Notes: generated from the sequence alone by a model not told the origin. A DNA stretch of 20,268 nucleotides from Lachnospiraceae bacterium (GCA_009774465.1 VSNT01000074.1:1-20268), one strand, 5' to 3'. Positions 1-8,535 are shown, counted from the first letter of the stretch. A program made the numbers and translations.

Positions 1-82
1 ACTTTCTCTCTTATATTTTATTCTGTTTGTATCTGTCTTTCCCTCTTGGACGGGAATCTCGTTTTGCAATTCAGGTGAGAAA

Positions 83-1399
83 GTGAGTTGTAAAATGAAA
101 GGTCTTTCACAAAACAAATGGGTAAGAGCTGCAATACCCGCATTACTACTTCACTGCAGCATAGGAACTGTTTACTGCTGGTCCATTTTCAGTCAGGAAA
201 TCGCTGATTATATCGGCTTTACAAAAGGGGCAACCGAATGGGCTTTCAGCTTTGCCATTTTCTTCCTTGGCATGTCGGCCGCTTTTCTCGGCAATATCGT
301 TGAAAAGGATATTCATAAATCCTCTCTGATTGCTGCAATCTGTTTCGCTGCCGGTATGGCAGGCACCGGATTCTTTATCTGGTATGGCGGCGCACATAAG
401 GGAAGCATTCTGGCACTGCTTGGCATTTATGTATGCTATGGTTTTATCATGGGTATCGGCCTTGGAACCGGTTATCTTTCTCCTGTTAAAACTTTAATGC
501 TCTGGTTTGAGGATCGGAAAGGCCTGGCTACAGGACTTGCTGTTGCCGGCTTCGGCGCTGCCAAGGCAATTGCCAGCCCGATCATGCAGGCACTGCTTAC
601 CTCCCTGGGAGATGGCGGTATTTATAAAATGTTTTTGATTCTTGCAGTGGTTTATTTTGTTATGATGTTTGCAGGACATCTTCTTCTTGCAAAACCTGCC
701 GGATGGCATGAACCTGCATCTACCGAAAAAGGTGCACGTGCAATTGACGTGATTAAGGAAAAACCTGTGACCTTTATTGGAATCTGGCTGATGTTCTACC
801 TGAACATTACCTGCGGACTTGCCTTAATCTCTCAGGAAAAAATGATCATTAAATGTATCGGATTAGTGGGAATGGTTGGCGTTCTTTCTTCTGTAACCGC
901 TGTTTTCAACGCAGGCGGACGTCTTGGATTTTCCGCATGGGCTGATACTTTTAAAGACAGAAATACCATTTATAAGATTATTTTCATCCTCTCTATTGCT
1001 GCAACAGGGCTTGTAATCGTGACACAGGGTATTACCAATATGGGACAAAATACCTTCTTTATGGTACTGGTACTTATCCTACTCTTTGTAGTAAATGCCG
1101 GATATGGCGGCGGCTTCAGTAATGTGCCCACCCTTTTATCCGACCATTATGGAATGAAAAACATCAGCGCTATCCACGGTATTACACTTTCCGCATGGGC
1201 CTTCGCAGGTCTTACTGGAAACCAGATGGCTTCCTTTATTGTAAAGCATTTTGGAAAGGAAATTCCTCTGGACGGACATGCTGATACTATGGTAAATCCT
1301 ACCGGTTATCAGATGGTGCTTTATGTGACTTTAGTCCTTTATATCATAGCTGCTGTGATCTGCTTCACAATGGTTGGAAGAAAGAAAAAAGAAAAGTAA
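83..1399 (+). CDS. OFA-family (oxalate/formate antiporter-like) MFS transporter
   Basis: Integral membrane protein of about 435 residues with roughly 12 hydrophobic segments, the usual length and topology of the MFS OFA family (OxlT-like). The family exchanges or imports small carboxylates such as oxalate and formate. The N-terminal half has the HCSIGTVYCWSIF segment in TM1, glycine-rich GIGLGTGY, and the WFEDRKGLATGLAVAG segment that resembles the OFA loop before TM5. The second half has a similar segment with NAGYGGGFSNVP. The start is uncertain. GTG at 83 has AGGTGA (73-78) 4 nt upstream, while ATG at 95, in the same frame, has a weaker GTGAG 7 nt upstream. It is a single gene, with a hairpin terminator after its stop and no neighbour in operon. 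The substrate is not determinable from sequence. In a fermentative anaerobe formate is plausible, but that is inference only. Confidence 0.85.
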   Translation: MSCKMKGLSQNKWVRAAIPALLLHCSIGTVYCWSIFSQEIADYIGFTKGATEWAFSFAIFFLGMSAAFLGNIVEKDIHKSSLIAAICFAAGMAGTGFFIWYGGAHKGSILALLGIYVCYGFIMGIGLGTGYLSPVKTLMLWFEDRKGLATGLAVAGFGAAKAIASPIMQALLTSLGDGGIYKMFLILAVVYFVMMFAGHLLLAKPAGWHEPASTEKGARAIDVIKEKPVTFIGIWLMFYLNITCGLALISQEKMIIKCIGLVGMVGVLSSVTAVFNAGGRLGFSAWADTFKDRNTIYKIIFILSIAATGLVIVTQGITNMGQNTFFMVLVLILLFVVNAGYGGGFSNVPTLLSDHYGMKNISAIHGITLSAWAFAGLTGNQMASFIVKHFGKEIPLDGHADTMVNPTGYQMVLYVTLVLYIIAAVICFTMVGRKKKEK

Positions 1400-1417
1400 A
1401 AGGATACGTTTTATATA

Positions 1418-1433
1418 TGCGCCGCAAGGCGCA
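1418..1433 (+). other. Small GNRA-loop hairpin after OFA gene
   Basis: TGCGCC (1418-1423) pairs perfectly with GGCGCA (1428-1433) around a GCAA loop of the stable GNRA type. It lies between the stop codon of the OFA gene and the main terminator. It may protect the mRNA 3' end or help termination. No T tract follows it, so it is not itself a complete terminator. Confidence 0.4.
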
Positions 1434-1440
1434 CAACTGC

Positions 1441-1478
1441 AAAAACCGCTGCACCCGGATTTTCGTGCAGCGGTTTTT
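1441..1478. terminator. Bidirectional Rho-independent terminator
   Basis: Perfect 14-bp inverted repeat: arm 1441-1454 (AAAAACCGCTGCAC) and arm 1465-1478 with a 10-nt loop. The GC-rich core is flanked by A5 on the left and T5 on the right, so it reads as a terminator in both directions. It separates the converging OFA gene (stop at 1399) and the leftward ABC permease gene (stop at 1500), and serves both. Confidence 0.92.
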
Positions 1479-1499
1479 ACATAAGGATGTTTCTGTTAT

Positions 1500-4400
1500 T
1501 TATTCTATCGACTTAAGGGACTCCGCCATGTTGATCTTTTCCAGCTTAAAGAACATCAATCCATTTACCAAAAGGGCAAATCCAAAGGTAAACAAAAGAC
1601 TCCACAAATAGCTGACCGGCATAATAACCGTCTTAAATGAAATCATGTCAATGTTAATGTTATACATTACAAACCAGTGCAGCCATTTTCCAAGTCCCAG
1701 CCCCACCAATGCACCAATGCCTGTTAAAACCAGGTTTTCCCGGAACACATAATCTGCTGTTTCCCTGGCATAAAATCCAAGCACCTTTATGGTGGCAATT
1801 TCCCTGATTCGTTCGGTAATATTAATATTGGTCAGATTATAAAGCACAATAAATGCAAGGCTTCCTGCACAGGCTATAATCAATATTACAATATAATTCA
1901 TGCTTTCCATCATTGTACCGATTCGGTCTCTCATATCCTGAACAACCGAAACTGCAAGCACACTTTCATTTTCGGAAACCACTGCCGCCGCTTCATGAAT
2001 ATTGACATCTTCTTTTACAATTGCATACGCACTTTTATATTCCGGTGCTGTGCCAAGCTGTTCTTCATAGGTTTCTTTGTTCAGATAAATATAATTGTAA
2101 ACAAAATTTTCACACAAAGCAGTTACCGTAACTGTCAGACTGTTCATTTCATTGTCTCGAAGAACCACCTGATCTCCCACTTTGATTCCCATATTTTCTG
2201 CTATTTTAGCGGTAAGAACTGCTTCTCCTTTCTCCGGATAGGAAATCGGCTCTCCATCCTTTGTATGCAGATTTATAAAGGCACTGGTCCCCTCCACATT
2301 TTCCGGAATCTCCAGATAAATCGACTTTGTCTTTCCTGCAAAATCCAAATCCACACTTTCCTCATACCGATAGGCAGTCTGTGCCAGTATACCCTTTGTC
2401 TGCTCAGCCAATCTGTCTTTCCTACTCTGTTCAACTCCATCTTTAAAAGTAATACTCATGTCATAAATGTGAACCTGATCATATTGCATATCCGCAACAT
2501 TTGTAACAGAATCCCTGATGCCAAACCCTGTAACCAAAAGTGCTGTGCAGCCGCTGATTCCAAGTATCATCATAAAAAATCTTTTCTTGTATCTGATAAT
2601 ATTTCTCACAGAAACTTTATGAAGAAACTTCATCCTGCTCCAGATAAAAGTAATCTTTTCCAGAAAGATCCTCTTTCCATTTTTAGGCGCTTTGGGACGA
2701 ATCAAATTTGCAGGTACACTATATAACTCGTACCGGCAGGATAAATACGCTGCTCCCATAGAGCATAAAAGCGCTGCCGCAACAGAAGCGACTGCCATCC
2801 GTAAATCAAAGTAATACTCAATTTCTCCCATGCTGTACATAATACTGTAACCGGTCCATATTACCCTGGGAAAGAGCCATGTGCCTCCCGCACAGCCAGC
2901 CACGGCGCCTGATAGTGCCGCTGATCCTGCATAAAACAGGAATTTTCCCATAATAGCCCCATTTCCATACCCCAATGCCTTTAAAACACCGATCTGGGTT
3001 CTCTGTTCTTCCACCATCCGGTTCATAGTAGTCATACAGATTAAAGCTGCCACGAGGAAAAAGAAAAGTGGAAATACATTGGCAATGGCCGCCACAATAT
3101 TGGAATCACTTTCATAACAGGCATAGCCAATATTGGTATTTCTGGTAAGTACATAATCATCCGGTTCCTCGATTTCAGCAAGTTCCTTTCTTGCATCATC
3201 AATTTTCAGCTGGGCATCTGCGACCTCTTCTTCAAACTCTGTTCTTGCATCTGCATAAGTTACCTTTGCACCTGCCAGCTCTGCCTTTCCTTCCTCTAAA
3301 TCTATTCTTCCCTCTGCAAGCTCTTCCTGGGCGTCTGCCAGGTCTATTTTTGCCTGAGCCAGTTCTGACCTTCCATTTTCAAGCTCTGTCCTTCCTTCCT
3401 CCAAATCTGCCTTCGCCTGGGCCAGCTTCACTTTTCCATCTTCCAGCTCTGCTCTGGCATTTGTAACCTGTTCTTTGGCCTGGGCCAATTCTATCTCCGC
3501 CTCCAGAAGTACCTGTTCATTGTAAGCAAGCTTATTTTTCCCTTCACGAATCTGCTCCTTGCCTGACTGAATTTCCGACTTTGCTGCCTGAATCTGGCTT
3601 AATCCTGCCTGAATCTGTACAATGCCGCTTTGAACCTGTCCAAGACCATCCTTAAGGGCCTGAAATTGTCCGCGGTACATTTGAATTTCACCCAGTCCGG
3701 CCAGAATCGCATTCTTTGCATCCGTATACTCAGTTTCCGTCATACTTACACTGCCGCCATTATAAGCCTGCTCCAACTGGTCCAACTGCTCATTTAGCCG
3801 GATTTCCTCACTTTGCCACATGCCTTCCATACCGGCCATTGCTTCCACCTGGCTGCCAAGCTCTGTTTCCTTCCCCAGCAGTTCCTGCTCCTGCTTAATT
3901 AATTCCTCTTCCTGACTGAGCAGCTTCTCCTCCTGTTCAAGCAGCTTTGCCTCCTTTTCCTGCAGCTCCTTTTTAGCCGCTTCCAGCTCATCCTTAGAGC
4001 CGGCAAGCTTTAATTCACTGTCAAAAATTTCCCACTCGTGGAAGCGTACCTCTTCCTCTGCATCTGCAAGCTCCTGCTCCTTTTCCCTGATTTCCTGTTC
4101 TCCATCTGTCAGTTCCTGCTCCCCGTCTATCAGTTCCTGTTCATGATCGGCAATTTCCTTTTTCCCGTCTGCAACCTTCTTTTCCCCGTCTATAATCTCC
4201 TGCTCCCCATCTGCAAGCTCCTGCTCCCCATCCTGAATTTCCTGCCAGGCATCATCCAGCTCTTTTTCCGCCTCAGCTTCCTTTTCATCCAGTTCTTTTT
4301 GCGCGTCGTCTATCTTCTCCTGGGCTTCTGCAACCAGCTCATTGTACCTGTCAAGTACAAGCGCGCCCGTTTTTTCCTCCATTTCATCAGTCAGTACATC

Positions 4401-5090
4401 TATGTAATCCTCATATTCGTCTGTGTAAACATCATATTTCTCCTTTGCAGCCACATAAATTTCTGTCAGATAATCACAGTCAAAGGCTTCCACAGGTACA
4501 TAAACAAAAGCAGATACCTTCCCATCTCCTATAGAGGCGGTTCCACGTTCAAAATTAATGTAATAAGGGGATCTGGCAACGCCAACCACCGTAAAGGTAC
4601 GAGTTCCGAACATGTTAAGCGTATCTTCCAGATTGTTGTCCGTCACTGTAATTTGCGTGCCGATTGCCTCTTCCCCAAATGATGCATCATCCAGCACACA
4701 TTCCCCGGTTTCTTCCGGCATTCTTCCTGCAGTTATAACAATCTGGTTAATCCGCTCCGGCAGCGTATGAAATTTATAAACGGATTCATTTCCTTCTCCC
4801 AAAGCACAAATTGCATCTACACTGATTGCCCCTTCCACATCAGCAATTTCTGAAAGACTTGTCAGCTCCCTGACATCATCTTCTGTAAATCCAATTGTTG
4901 ACAAAAGACGAAAATCAAAAAAGTTCTGCTGTGCCAGATAGGTATTTTCTGTCTCAATCATTGCCGGTGTGGTTGCCTTAAGTCCTGAAAACAATCCCAC
5001 TCCCAGCATTACAATTGCAAAAATTGCCATATACCGTCCAAAGCTTCCCTTGATTTCCCTGATCGTTGTCTTGATCATCCCACTGCTCAT
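1500..5090 (-). CDS. FtsX/MacB-type ABC transporter permease with giant extracellular coiled coil
   Basis: Membrane subunit of an ABC transporter, 1196 residues, two to three times the size of ordinary FtsX/MacB permeases. Order: TM1 (about residues 18-38), MacB-like extracellular domain (40-245), long coiled coil (250-642), FtsX core 1 with three TM segments (664-790, containing VEEQRTQIGVLKALGYG), a further TM (about 838-857), second extracellular domain (860-1080), and FtsX core 2 (last about 115 residues, containing RIREIATIKVLGF). The two EEQRTQIG/ERIREIA-plus-KxLG motifs are the cytoplasmic coupling helices typical of the family. The chosen start at 5090 (MSSGMIKTT) has AGGAG (5103-5099) at 8-nt spacing. 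The frame is open upstream to 5189 but has no ribosome binding site there. It follows the ATPase gene by 92 nt, so the two form one transporter. Family roles include peptide export, lipid handling and activation of cell-wall hydrolases; the role here is unknown. Confidence 0.9.
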   Translation of the reverse strand: MSSGMIKTTIREIKGSFGRYMAIFAIVMLGVGLFSGLKATTPAMIETENTYLAQQNFFDFRLLSTIGFTEDDVRELTSLSEIADVEGAISVDAICALGEGNESVYKFHTLPERINQIVITAGRMPEETGECVLDDASFGEEAIGTQITVTDNNLEDTLNMFGTRTFTVVGVARSPYYINFERGTASIGDGKVSAFVYVPVEAFDCDYLTEIYVAAKEKYDVYTDEYEDYIDVLTDEMEEKTGALVLDRYNELVAEAQEKIDDAQKELDEKEAEAEKELDDAWQEIQDGEQELADGEQEIIDGEKKVADGKKEIADHEQELIDGEQELTDGEQEIREKEQELADAEEEVRFHEWEIFDSELKLAGSKDELEAAKKELQEKEAKLLEQEEKLLSQEEELIKQEQELLGKETELGSQVEAMAGMEGMWQSEEIRLNEQLDQLEQAYNGGSVSMTETEYTDAKNAILAGLGEIQMYRGQFQALKDGLGQVQSGIVQIQAGLSQIQAAKSEIQSGKEQIREGKNKLAYNEQVLLEAEIELAQAKEQVTNARAELEDGKVKLAQAKADLEEGRTELENGRSELAQAKIDLADAQEELAEGRIDLEEGKAELAGAKVTYADARTEFEEEVADAQLKIDDARKELAEIEEPDDYVLTRNTNIGYACYESDSNIVAAIANVFPLFFFLVAALICMTTMNRMVEEQRTQIGVLKALGYGNGAIMGKFLFYAGSAALSGAVAGCAGGTWLFPRVIWTGYSIMYSMGEIEYYFDLRMAVASVAAALLCSMGAAYLSCRYELYSVPANLIRPKAPKNGKRIFLEKITFIWSRMKFLHKVSVRNIIRYKKRFFMMILGISGCTALLVTGFGIRDSVTNVADMQYDQVHIYDMSITFKDGVEQSRKDRLAEQTKGILAQTAYRYEESVDLDFAGKTKSIYLEIPENVEGTSAFINLHTKDGEPISYPEKGEAVLTAKIAENMGIKVGDQVVLRDNEMNSLTVTVTALCENFVYNYIYLNKETYEEQLGTAPEYKSAYAIVKEDVNIHEAAAVVSENESVLAVSVVQDMRDRIGTMMESMNYIVILIIACAGSLAFIVLYNLTNINITERIREIATIKVLGFYARETADYVFRENLVLTGIGALVGLGLGKWLHWFVMYNINIDMISFKTVIMPVSYLWSLLFTFGFALLVNGLMFFKLEKINMAESLKSIE
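3261..3449 (-). repeat. Nine-heptad segment of coiled-coil arm 2 (21-nt imperfect repeats)
   Basis: Nine consecutive heptads in the permease gene (residues about 548-610), from ELEDGKV to ELAGAKV, show as diverged 21-nt direct repeats. Each has Leu at one core position and Ala or Gly three residues later. It is part of a longer unbroken arm of about 23 heptads (residues about 482-642). Confidence 0.75.
4053..4241 (-). repeat. Nine-heptad segment of coiled-coil arm 1 (21-nt imperfect repeats)
   Basis: Nine consecutive heptads (residues about 284-346) of the type ELADGEQ / EIIDGEK / ELTDGEQ, visible in DNA as degenerate 21-nt direct repeats rich in CTCCTGCTCCCCATC-like units on the plus strand. 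They form part of the first coiled-coil arm (about 251-415). The repeats are imperfect, so this is an old protein repeat and not a recent DNA satellite. Confidence 0.75.
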
Positions 5091-5182
5091 AAATCTGACT
5101 CCTGTAAAAATCGACGTTCGGCAGCAGCGCTTTATGAATCTCGCCGCATCTGGCGTCAACTTTCTATTTTTAAAGAGGCATT

Positions 5183-5887
5183 TTACCACTCAATCTCTTC
5201 TACCGGTACAATGTTTTCATTCATTTCCATTTTCCGCACCGTTCCGCTCTTCACAGTAATGATTCTGTCCGCCATAGCAGTAAGCGCCTGATTATGGGTA
5301 ATCACCACCACTGTCATTCCTTCCTTTCGACAGGTGTCCTGCAAAAGCTTTAAAACCGCTTTTCCCGTATTATAGTCCAAAGCTCCTGTAGGCTCATCAC
5401 ACAGCAGAAGCTTTGGATTTTTTGCAAGCGCCCTGGCAATCGCCACCCTCTGCTGCTCCCCGCCGGATAACTGAGCCGGAAAATTTCCTGCCCTGTCCTT
5501 CAATCCCACCATCTCAAGAACAGACATTGCATCAAGAGGTTCCTTGCAGATCTGCGCTGCCAGCTCCACATTTTCAAGGGCTGTCAGATTCTGCACCAGA
5601 TTGTAAAACTGAAAAACAAAGCCAATGTCATAGCGGCGGTAGGTGGTCAGCTTCTTCTTGTTATAAGCCGAAATTTCTTCCCCATCCAATAAAACCTGAC
5701 CGCTTGACAGCCCGTCCATTCCCCCTAAAATATTTAAAATAGTAGTCTTTCCTGCACCGGAAGCACCCACTATGACACAGAATTCCCCCTTTTCAATTAC
5801 AAAATTTACTCCCTTAAGGGCCTCTATATCCACTTCTCCCATATGATAGGTTTTTCCCACATTTTTGAATTCTACAAATGATCCCAT
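5183..5887 (-). CDS. ABC transporter ATP-binding protein (MacB/LolD type)
   Basis: Cytosolic ATPase of 234 residues, the normal length for the MacB/LolD/FtsE group, that powers the FtsX-type permease downstream. Walker A GASGAGKT at residues 41-48, Q-loop Gln at 93, signature LSGGEQQR at 140-147, Walker B LLLCDEPTGALD at 160-171 and switch His 198 (VITHN) are all intact. TGALD after Walker B is typical of this group. Start at 5887 (MGSFVEFKNVGKTY) is set by GGAGGAG just upstream. The frame is open to 5992, but the extra 35 residues lack family similarity. No dedicated two-component system or TetR gene adjoins it; the nearest regulator is the AraC gene directly upstream on the same strand (113 nt). 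Confidence 0.95.
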   Translation of the reverse strand: MGSFVEFKNVGKTYHMGEVDIEALKGVNFVIEKGEFCVIVGASGAGKTTILNILGGMDGLSSGQVLLDGEEISAYNKKKLTTYRRYDIGFVFQFYNLVQNLTALENVELAAQICKEPLDAMSVLEMVGLKDRAGNFPAQLSGGEQQRVAIARALAKNPKLLLCDEPTGALDYNTGKAVLKLLQDTCRKEGMTVVVITHNQALTAMADRIITVKSGTVRKMEMNENIVPVEEIEW

Positions 5888-5944
5888 TTCTCCTCCAGAT
5901 TGAATCAGCCTGCTTTTCTTCGTTCTGTAAAAAATATATAACAT

Positions 5945-5953
5945 AGTATAACA
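5945..5953 (-). promoter_or_regulatory. Candidate extended -10 promoter for the ABC exporter genes
   Basis: On the minus strand TGTTATACT, an extended -10 (TGN plus TATACT), lies about 58 nt before the ATPase start codon. The hexamer 17 nt upstream (CACAAT) is a poor -35, which the TGN extension could compensate for. The AraC gene ends at 6001 without an obvious terminator, so read-through is also possible. Confidence 0.4.
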
Positions 5954-6000
5954 CAGAATATACGGGAATTGTGAGTTAATGTATATACCCACCCACCCAT

Positions 6001-6894
6001 TTAAATATTAAGATTCCTGTACTGTCGCGGCGTGCAGTTATAAAAGCGCTTAAAGGTTTTAGCAAAATTGCTCGGACTGTCAAAGCCGCATGACGTTGCA
6101 ATTTCTGAAATACTGTCCGCCGGACTTTTAAGCAGCATTGCTCCCCCCTGCATAACCCGGTATTTCAGCAGATACTGGATTGGGGAAAGCTGGATTGTTT
6201 TTTGAAAACAGCGCAGACATTCCCTTTCACTAATGTCAGCTATACCCGCAATTTCCGACAGTGATATATCATCCGCAAAATTTTTGTGAATATATGCAAG
6301 CATTTTTCTGATACGAAGATTGTCCTGGTTTAGCGGAATGTCCCGGGAATCCACCTGTGGAATAAATTCCCCATATAAGAAAAGACAAATACGGGATAAC
6401 TTTTCCCGCACAATAAACTCATACCCGTAACAATCCTCCGCCAAAGCTTCAAAGGCGCAGTTAAACCAATGCGTCACATTTTCATTGTTACCCGCCTTTA
6501 TAAAATAATGGGAAAAGTTATTGCAGGTTAATAAAGGCTGCATATATTTTTTTGCAAATACAAACTCCTCATTTCCTGTAATAAGCGCCGGACTGAAAAC
6601 AAGGGAGCGCAGCTCACACTCTACGACAGCCGCGCCATAATGGAGCACATTTGAATTGATAACCACACAGTCCCCTTTTTCCAGCAGAAAAGATTGGGAC
6701 GGTATTTTTATTTCCATTTTTCCATTCACGATATGCACAATTTCAATTTCATCATGCCAGTGCCACGGGATAACGTCCTCCGGCCTTTCCTTGTGGCAGG
6801 AAGAATACCCGGCACATGGGAATTCAAGGCTTCCGTGGGGTTGGAGCTCTTTTGATTCTTTATTTAAGTTTAATCCACATTCCTGTAATGCCAT
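6001..6894 (-). CDS. AraC-family transcriptional regulator with N-terminal cupin
   Basis: One-component sugar-type regulator of 297 residues. The N-terminal cupin ligand-binding half has the WHWHDEIEIVHIVNG segment (about residues 44-58) and LEKGDCVVINSNVLH (about 71-85). The C-terminal half (about 195-297) has two helix-turn-helix motifs: ISLSEIAGIADISERECLR, and a second containing ISEIATSCGFDSPSNFAKTFKR followed by the conserved tail TPRQYR. The start ATG is preceded by AAGGGG at about 5 nt. It is divergent from the MFS permease gene at 7011, the usual arrangement for a regulator and its target. The promoter elements of the two genes overlap, which suggests it controls that permease and possibly its own gene. 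The ligand is unknown. Confidence 0.92.
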   Translation of the reverse strand: MALQECGLNLNKESKELQPHGSLEFPCAGYSSCHKERPEDVIPWHWHDEIEIVHIVNGKMEIKIPSQSFLLEKGDCVVINSNVLHYGAAVVECELRSLVFSPALITGNEEFVFAKKYMQPLLTCNNFSHYFIKAGNNENVTHWFNCAFEALAEDCYGYEFIVREKLSRICLFLYGEFIPQVDSRDIPLNQDNLRIRKMLAYIHKNFADDISLSEIAGIADISERECLRCFQKTIQLSPIQYLLKYRVMQGGAMLLKSPADSISEIATSCGFDSPSNFAKTFKRFYNCTPRQYRNLNI

Positions 6895-6929
6895 ACTTCC
6901 CCTTCCCTGCTATCTGGCGGTTTTTTTAT

Positions 6930-6958
6930 ATTATATGTCTGAAAATGTATTGTTTCAA
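6930..6958 (-). promoter_or_regulatory. Sigma-70 type promoter of the AraC gene
   Basis: On the minus strand, -35 TTGAAA (6958-6953), exactly 17 nt spacer, then -10 TATAAT (6935-6930, perfect consensus). Predicted transcription start is near 6923, about 29 nt before the start codon. This is the best-matching promoter in the window. Confidence 0.72.
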
Positions 6959-6978
6959 GCATCATTTGACGGTATTCT
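6950..6978 (+). promoter_or_regulatory. Candidate promoter of the MFS permease gene
   Basis: TTGTTT (6950-6955), 17 nt spacer, TATTCT (6973-6978). Both boxes are weak matches, as expected for an activator-dependent promoter. Its -35 overlaps the -35 of the divergent AraC promoter (6953-6958), so the two probably compete or are jointly regulated. Confidence 0.4.
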
Positions 6979-7010
6979 TTTGATAAAGAAAACTTTAGGA
7001 GGACGATAAG

Positions 7011-8186
7011 ATGTTTCATCTATTGTTAATTATTATTTACCTTGCTTTTATCAGTCTGGGGCTTCCTGATTCTCTGTTAGGCTCAGCATGGCCGTCAATG
7101 TATCAGGAGTTTTCCGTGCCCGTTTCCTACGCAGGCGGAATTTCCATGATTATCGCTGTCGGAACGATTATTTCCAGCCTGCAAAGTGACAGGTTGACAA
7201 AAAGATTTGGAACAGGGAAAGTTACAGCTGCCAGCGTGTTAATGACTGCCATTGCTTTGTTCGGTTTTTCCATCAGTCATTCTTACGTTGCTTTATGCCT
7301 GTGGGCTGTTCCTTATGGGCTTGGAGCCGGAAGTGTGGACGCTTCTTTAAACAACTATGTTGCACTTCACTATGCAAGCAGACATATGAGCTGGCTTCAC
7401 TGTATGTGGGGTGTTGGGGCTTCACTTGGGCCTTACATTATGGGGTATGCACTCTCCGGAGGACAGAGTTGGAATATGGGTTACCGTTATATCGCCATTC
7501 TTCAAATTGCATTGACCGCTATCCTTATTTTCAGTCTGCCTTTATGGAAAAAGAACGTCACAGATCATACAGGCCAGGCAACTGGTGAAACGAAAACCGA
7601 GCCTCTTTCTTTACGCCAGATTATTAACATTCCGGGTGCAAAAGAAATTATGATTACATTTTTCTGTTATTGCGCCCTGGAGCAAACTGCCGGCTTATGG
7701 GCAAGCAGCTATCTTGTACTGCGCCGGGGATTATCGGCAGAAACTGCCGCCGGATTTGCAAGCCTGTTTTTTATCGGGATTACAGCCGGCAGAGCTCTCA
7801 GTGGATTTTTAACGATAAAGTTGAATGATACACAGCTGATACGTCTTGGGCAGGGATTTATATTGTTTGGGATTTTACTTTTGTTTTTACCATTTGGTAA
7901 CGCTGGTTCCTTGTCAGGGTTGATTTTGGTTGGATTAGGCTGCGCTCCGATCTATCCTTCCATCATACACTCTACGCCGGAACATTTTGGTGCAGATAAA
8001 TCACAGGCTATGATAGGCGTGCAAATGGCATCCGCCTACGTGGGAATCTGCATTATGCCGCCGATTTTCGGGTTTATTGCAAACCATATCAGCGTTTCTC
8101 TGTTTCCTGTTTATTTACTGGCAATACTGGCTCTTATGGCTGTTATGCATGAAAAAATGCTGCCAAAAGTATCTGACACCATCTAA
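7011..8186 (+). CDS. MFS transporter, probable sugar permease (FHS/FucP-like)
   Basis: Twelve-TM major facilitator of 391 residues. It begins with a short hydrophobic N terminus and LGLPDSLLGSAWPSMYQEF in the TM1 region. It has a conserved loop after TM2 (SDRLTKRFGTGKV), PYGLGAGSVDASLNNYVALHY in the TM4 region, and HCMWGVGASLGPYIMGY in the TM5 region. These resemble the fucose permease/FHS-like branch found widely in Firmicutes. The ATG has AGGAGG (6997-7002) at 8-nt spacing. It is monocistronic, with a bidirectional hairpin terminator following. The divergent AraC gene is its likely regulator. The substrate (a monosaccharide or related small molecule) cannot be decided from sequence. Confidence 0.88.
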   Translation: MFHLLLIIIYLAFISLGLPDSLLGSAWPSMYQEFSVPVSYAGGISMIIAVGTIISSLQSDRLTKRFGTGKVTAASVLMTAIALFGFSISHSYVALCLWAVPYGLGAGSVDASLNNYVALHYASRHMSWLHCMWGVGASLGPYIMGYALSGGQSWNMGYRYIAILQIALTAILIFSLPLWKKNVTDHTGQATGETKTEPLSLRQIINIPGAKEIMITFFCYCALEQTAGLWASSYLVLRRGLSAETAAGFASLFFIGITAGRALSGFLTIKLNDTQLIRLGQGFILFGILLLFLPFGNAGSLSGLILVGLGCAPIYPSIIHSTPEHFGADKSQAMIGVQMASAYVGICIMPPIFGFIANHISVSLFPVYLLAILALMAVMHEKMLPKVSDTI

Positions 8187-8206
8187 ATTAGTAAGGCAAT
8201 ACCCAC

Positions 8207-8268
8207 AAAAAAGAACCTCCGCTGAAACACTCGTACTTCAAAGTACTCGTTCCAGCGAAGGTCCTTTT
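8207..8268. terminator. Long bidirectional hairpin terminator between MFS and grcA-like genes
   Basis: A roughly 62-nt imperfect palindrome. A5-GAACCTCCGCTG (left arm, from 8207) pairs with CCAGCGAAGGTCCTTTT (right arm, to 8268) using several G-U pairs. An inner stem near the centre forms from GTACT and AGTAC. A and T runs at the two ends let it act in both directions for the convergent genes ending at 8186 and 8290. Confidence 0.8.
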
Positions 8269-8289
8269 ACACACTCATATATTAATTAT

Positions 8290-8535
8290 TTACATTGCCT
8301 CATGGAATGTTCTGGAAATAACATCTGCCTGCTGTTCCGGTGTAAGCTTGATAAAATTAACTGCATAACCGGATACGCGGATTGTTAGCTGAGGATAATT
8401 CTCCGGATGCTTCTGAGCATCTAACAACATATCTCTGTTTAAAACATTAACATTTAAATGATGGCCGCCTTTTCCTGCATATCCATCTAAAAGGTTTACC
8501 AGGTTATCTACCTGTGCTGTGTTTACGTTTGCCAT
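8290..8535 (-). CDS. grcA: Stand-alone glycyl radical protein (GrcA/YfiD-like PFL C-terminal domain)
   Basis: Short protein of 81 residues that matches the C-terminal glycyl-radical domain of pyruvate formate-lyase. It has GGHHLNVNVLN (23-33), LTIRVSGYAVNF (50-61, radical Gly at 56) and LTPEQQADVISRTFHEAM at the end. In E. coli the related GrcA (127 residues) replaces the oxygen-cleaved C terminus of PFL and restores the radical enzyme. This version lacks most of the N-terminal extension. No PFL catalytic Cys-Cys domain is present, and AGAGAGGAG upstream at about 8 nt spacing supports a real independent start, not a PFL fragment. It lies alone between a Crp/Fnr gene with its own terminator and the shared terminator, so it has its own promoter. 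Repair of oxygen-damaged PFL is inferred. Confidence 0.88.
   Translation of the reverse strand: MANVNTAQVDNLVNLLDGYAGKGGHHLNVNVLNRDMLLDAQKHPENYPQLTIRVSGYAVNFIKLTPEQQADVISRTFHEAM

Noticed and set aside
1..82. Promoter before the OFA gene
   Set aside because: The region is T-rich with a TATATT-like box near 12-17, but any -35 would be outside the window, and no convincing pair of boxes is visible.
4053..4241. 21-nt periodic repeats as a possible tandem satellite or CRISPR
   Set aside because: Repeats are degenerate, in frame and explained by protein heptads; there are no spacers or conserved direct repeats.
3191..4682. Several open frames on the plus strand (for example 3191-3466 and 4038-4682) within the permease gene
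   Set aside because: They are antisense to the heptad-repeat region. Its regular codon pattern leaves the opposite strand open and Leu/Pro/Phe-rich, with no ribosome binding sites or recognisable domains.
5888..5992. N-terminal extension of the ATPase gene up to 5992
   Set aside because: The extra residues do not resemble the family, cover the candidate promoter, and the GGAGG site fits the start at 5887.
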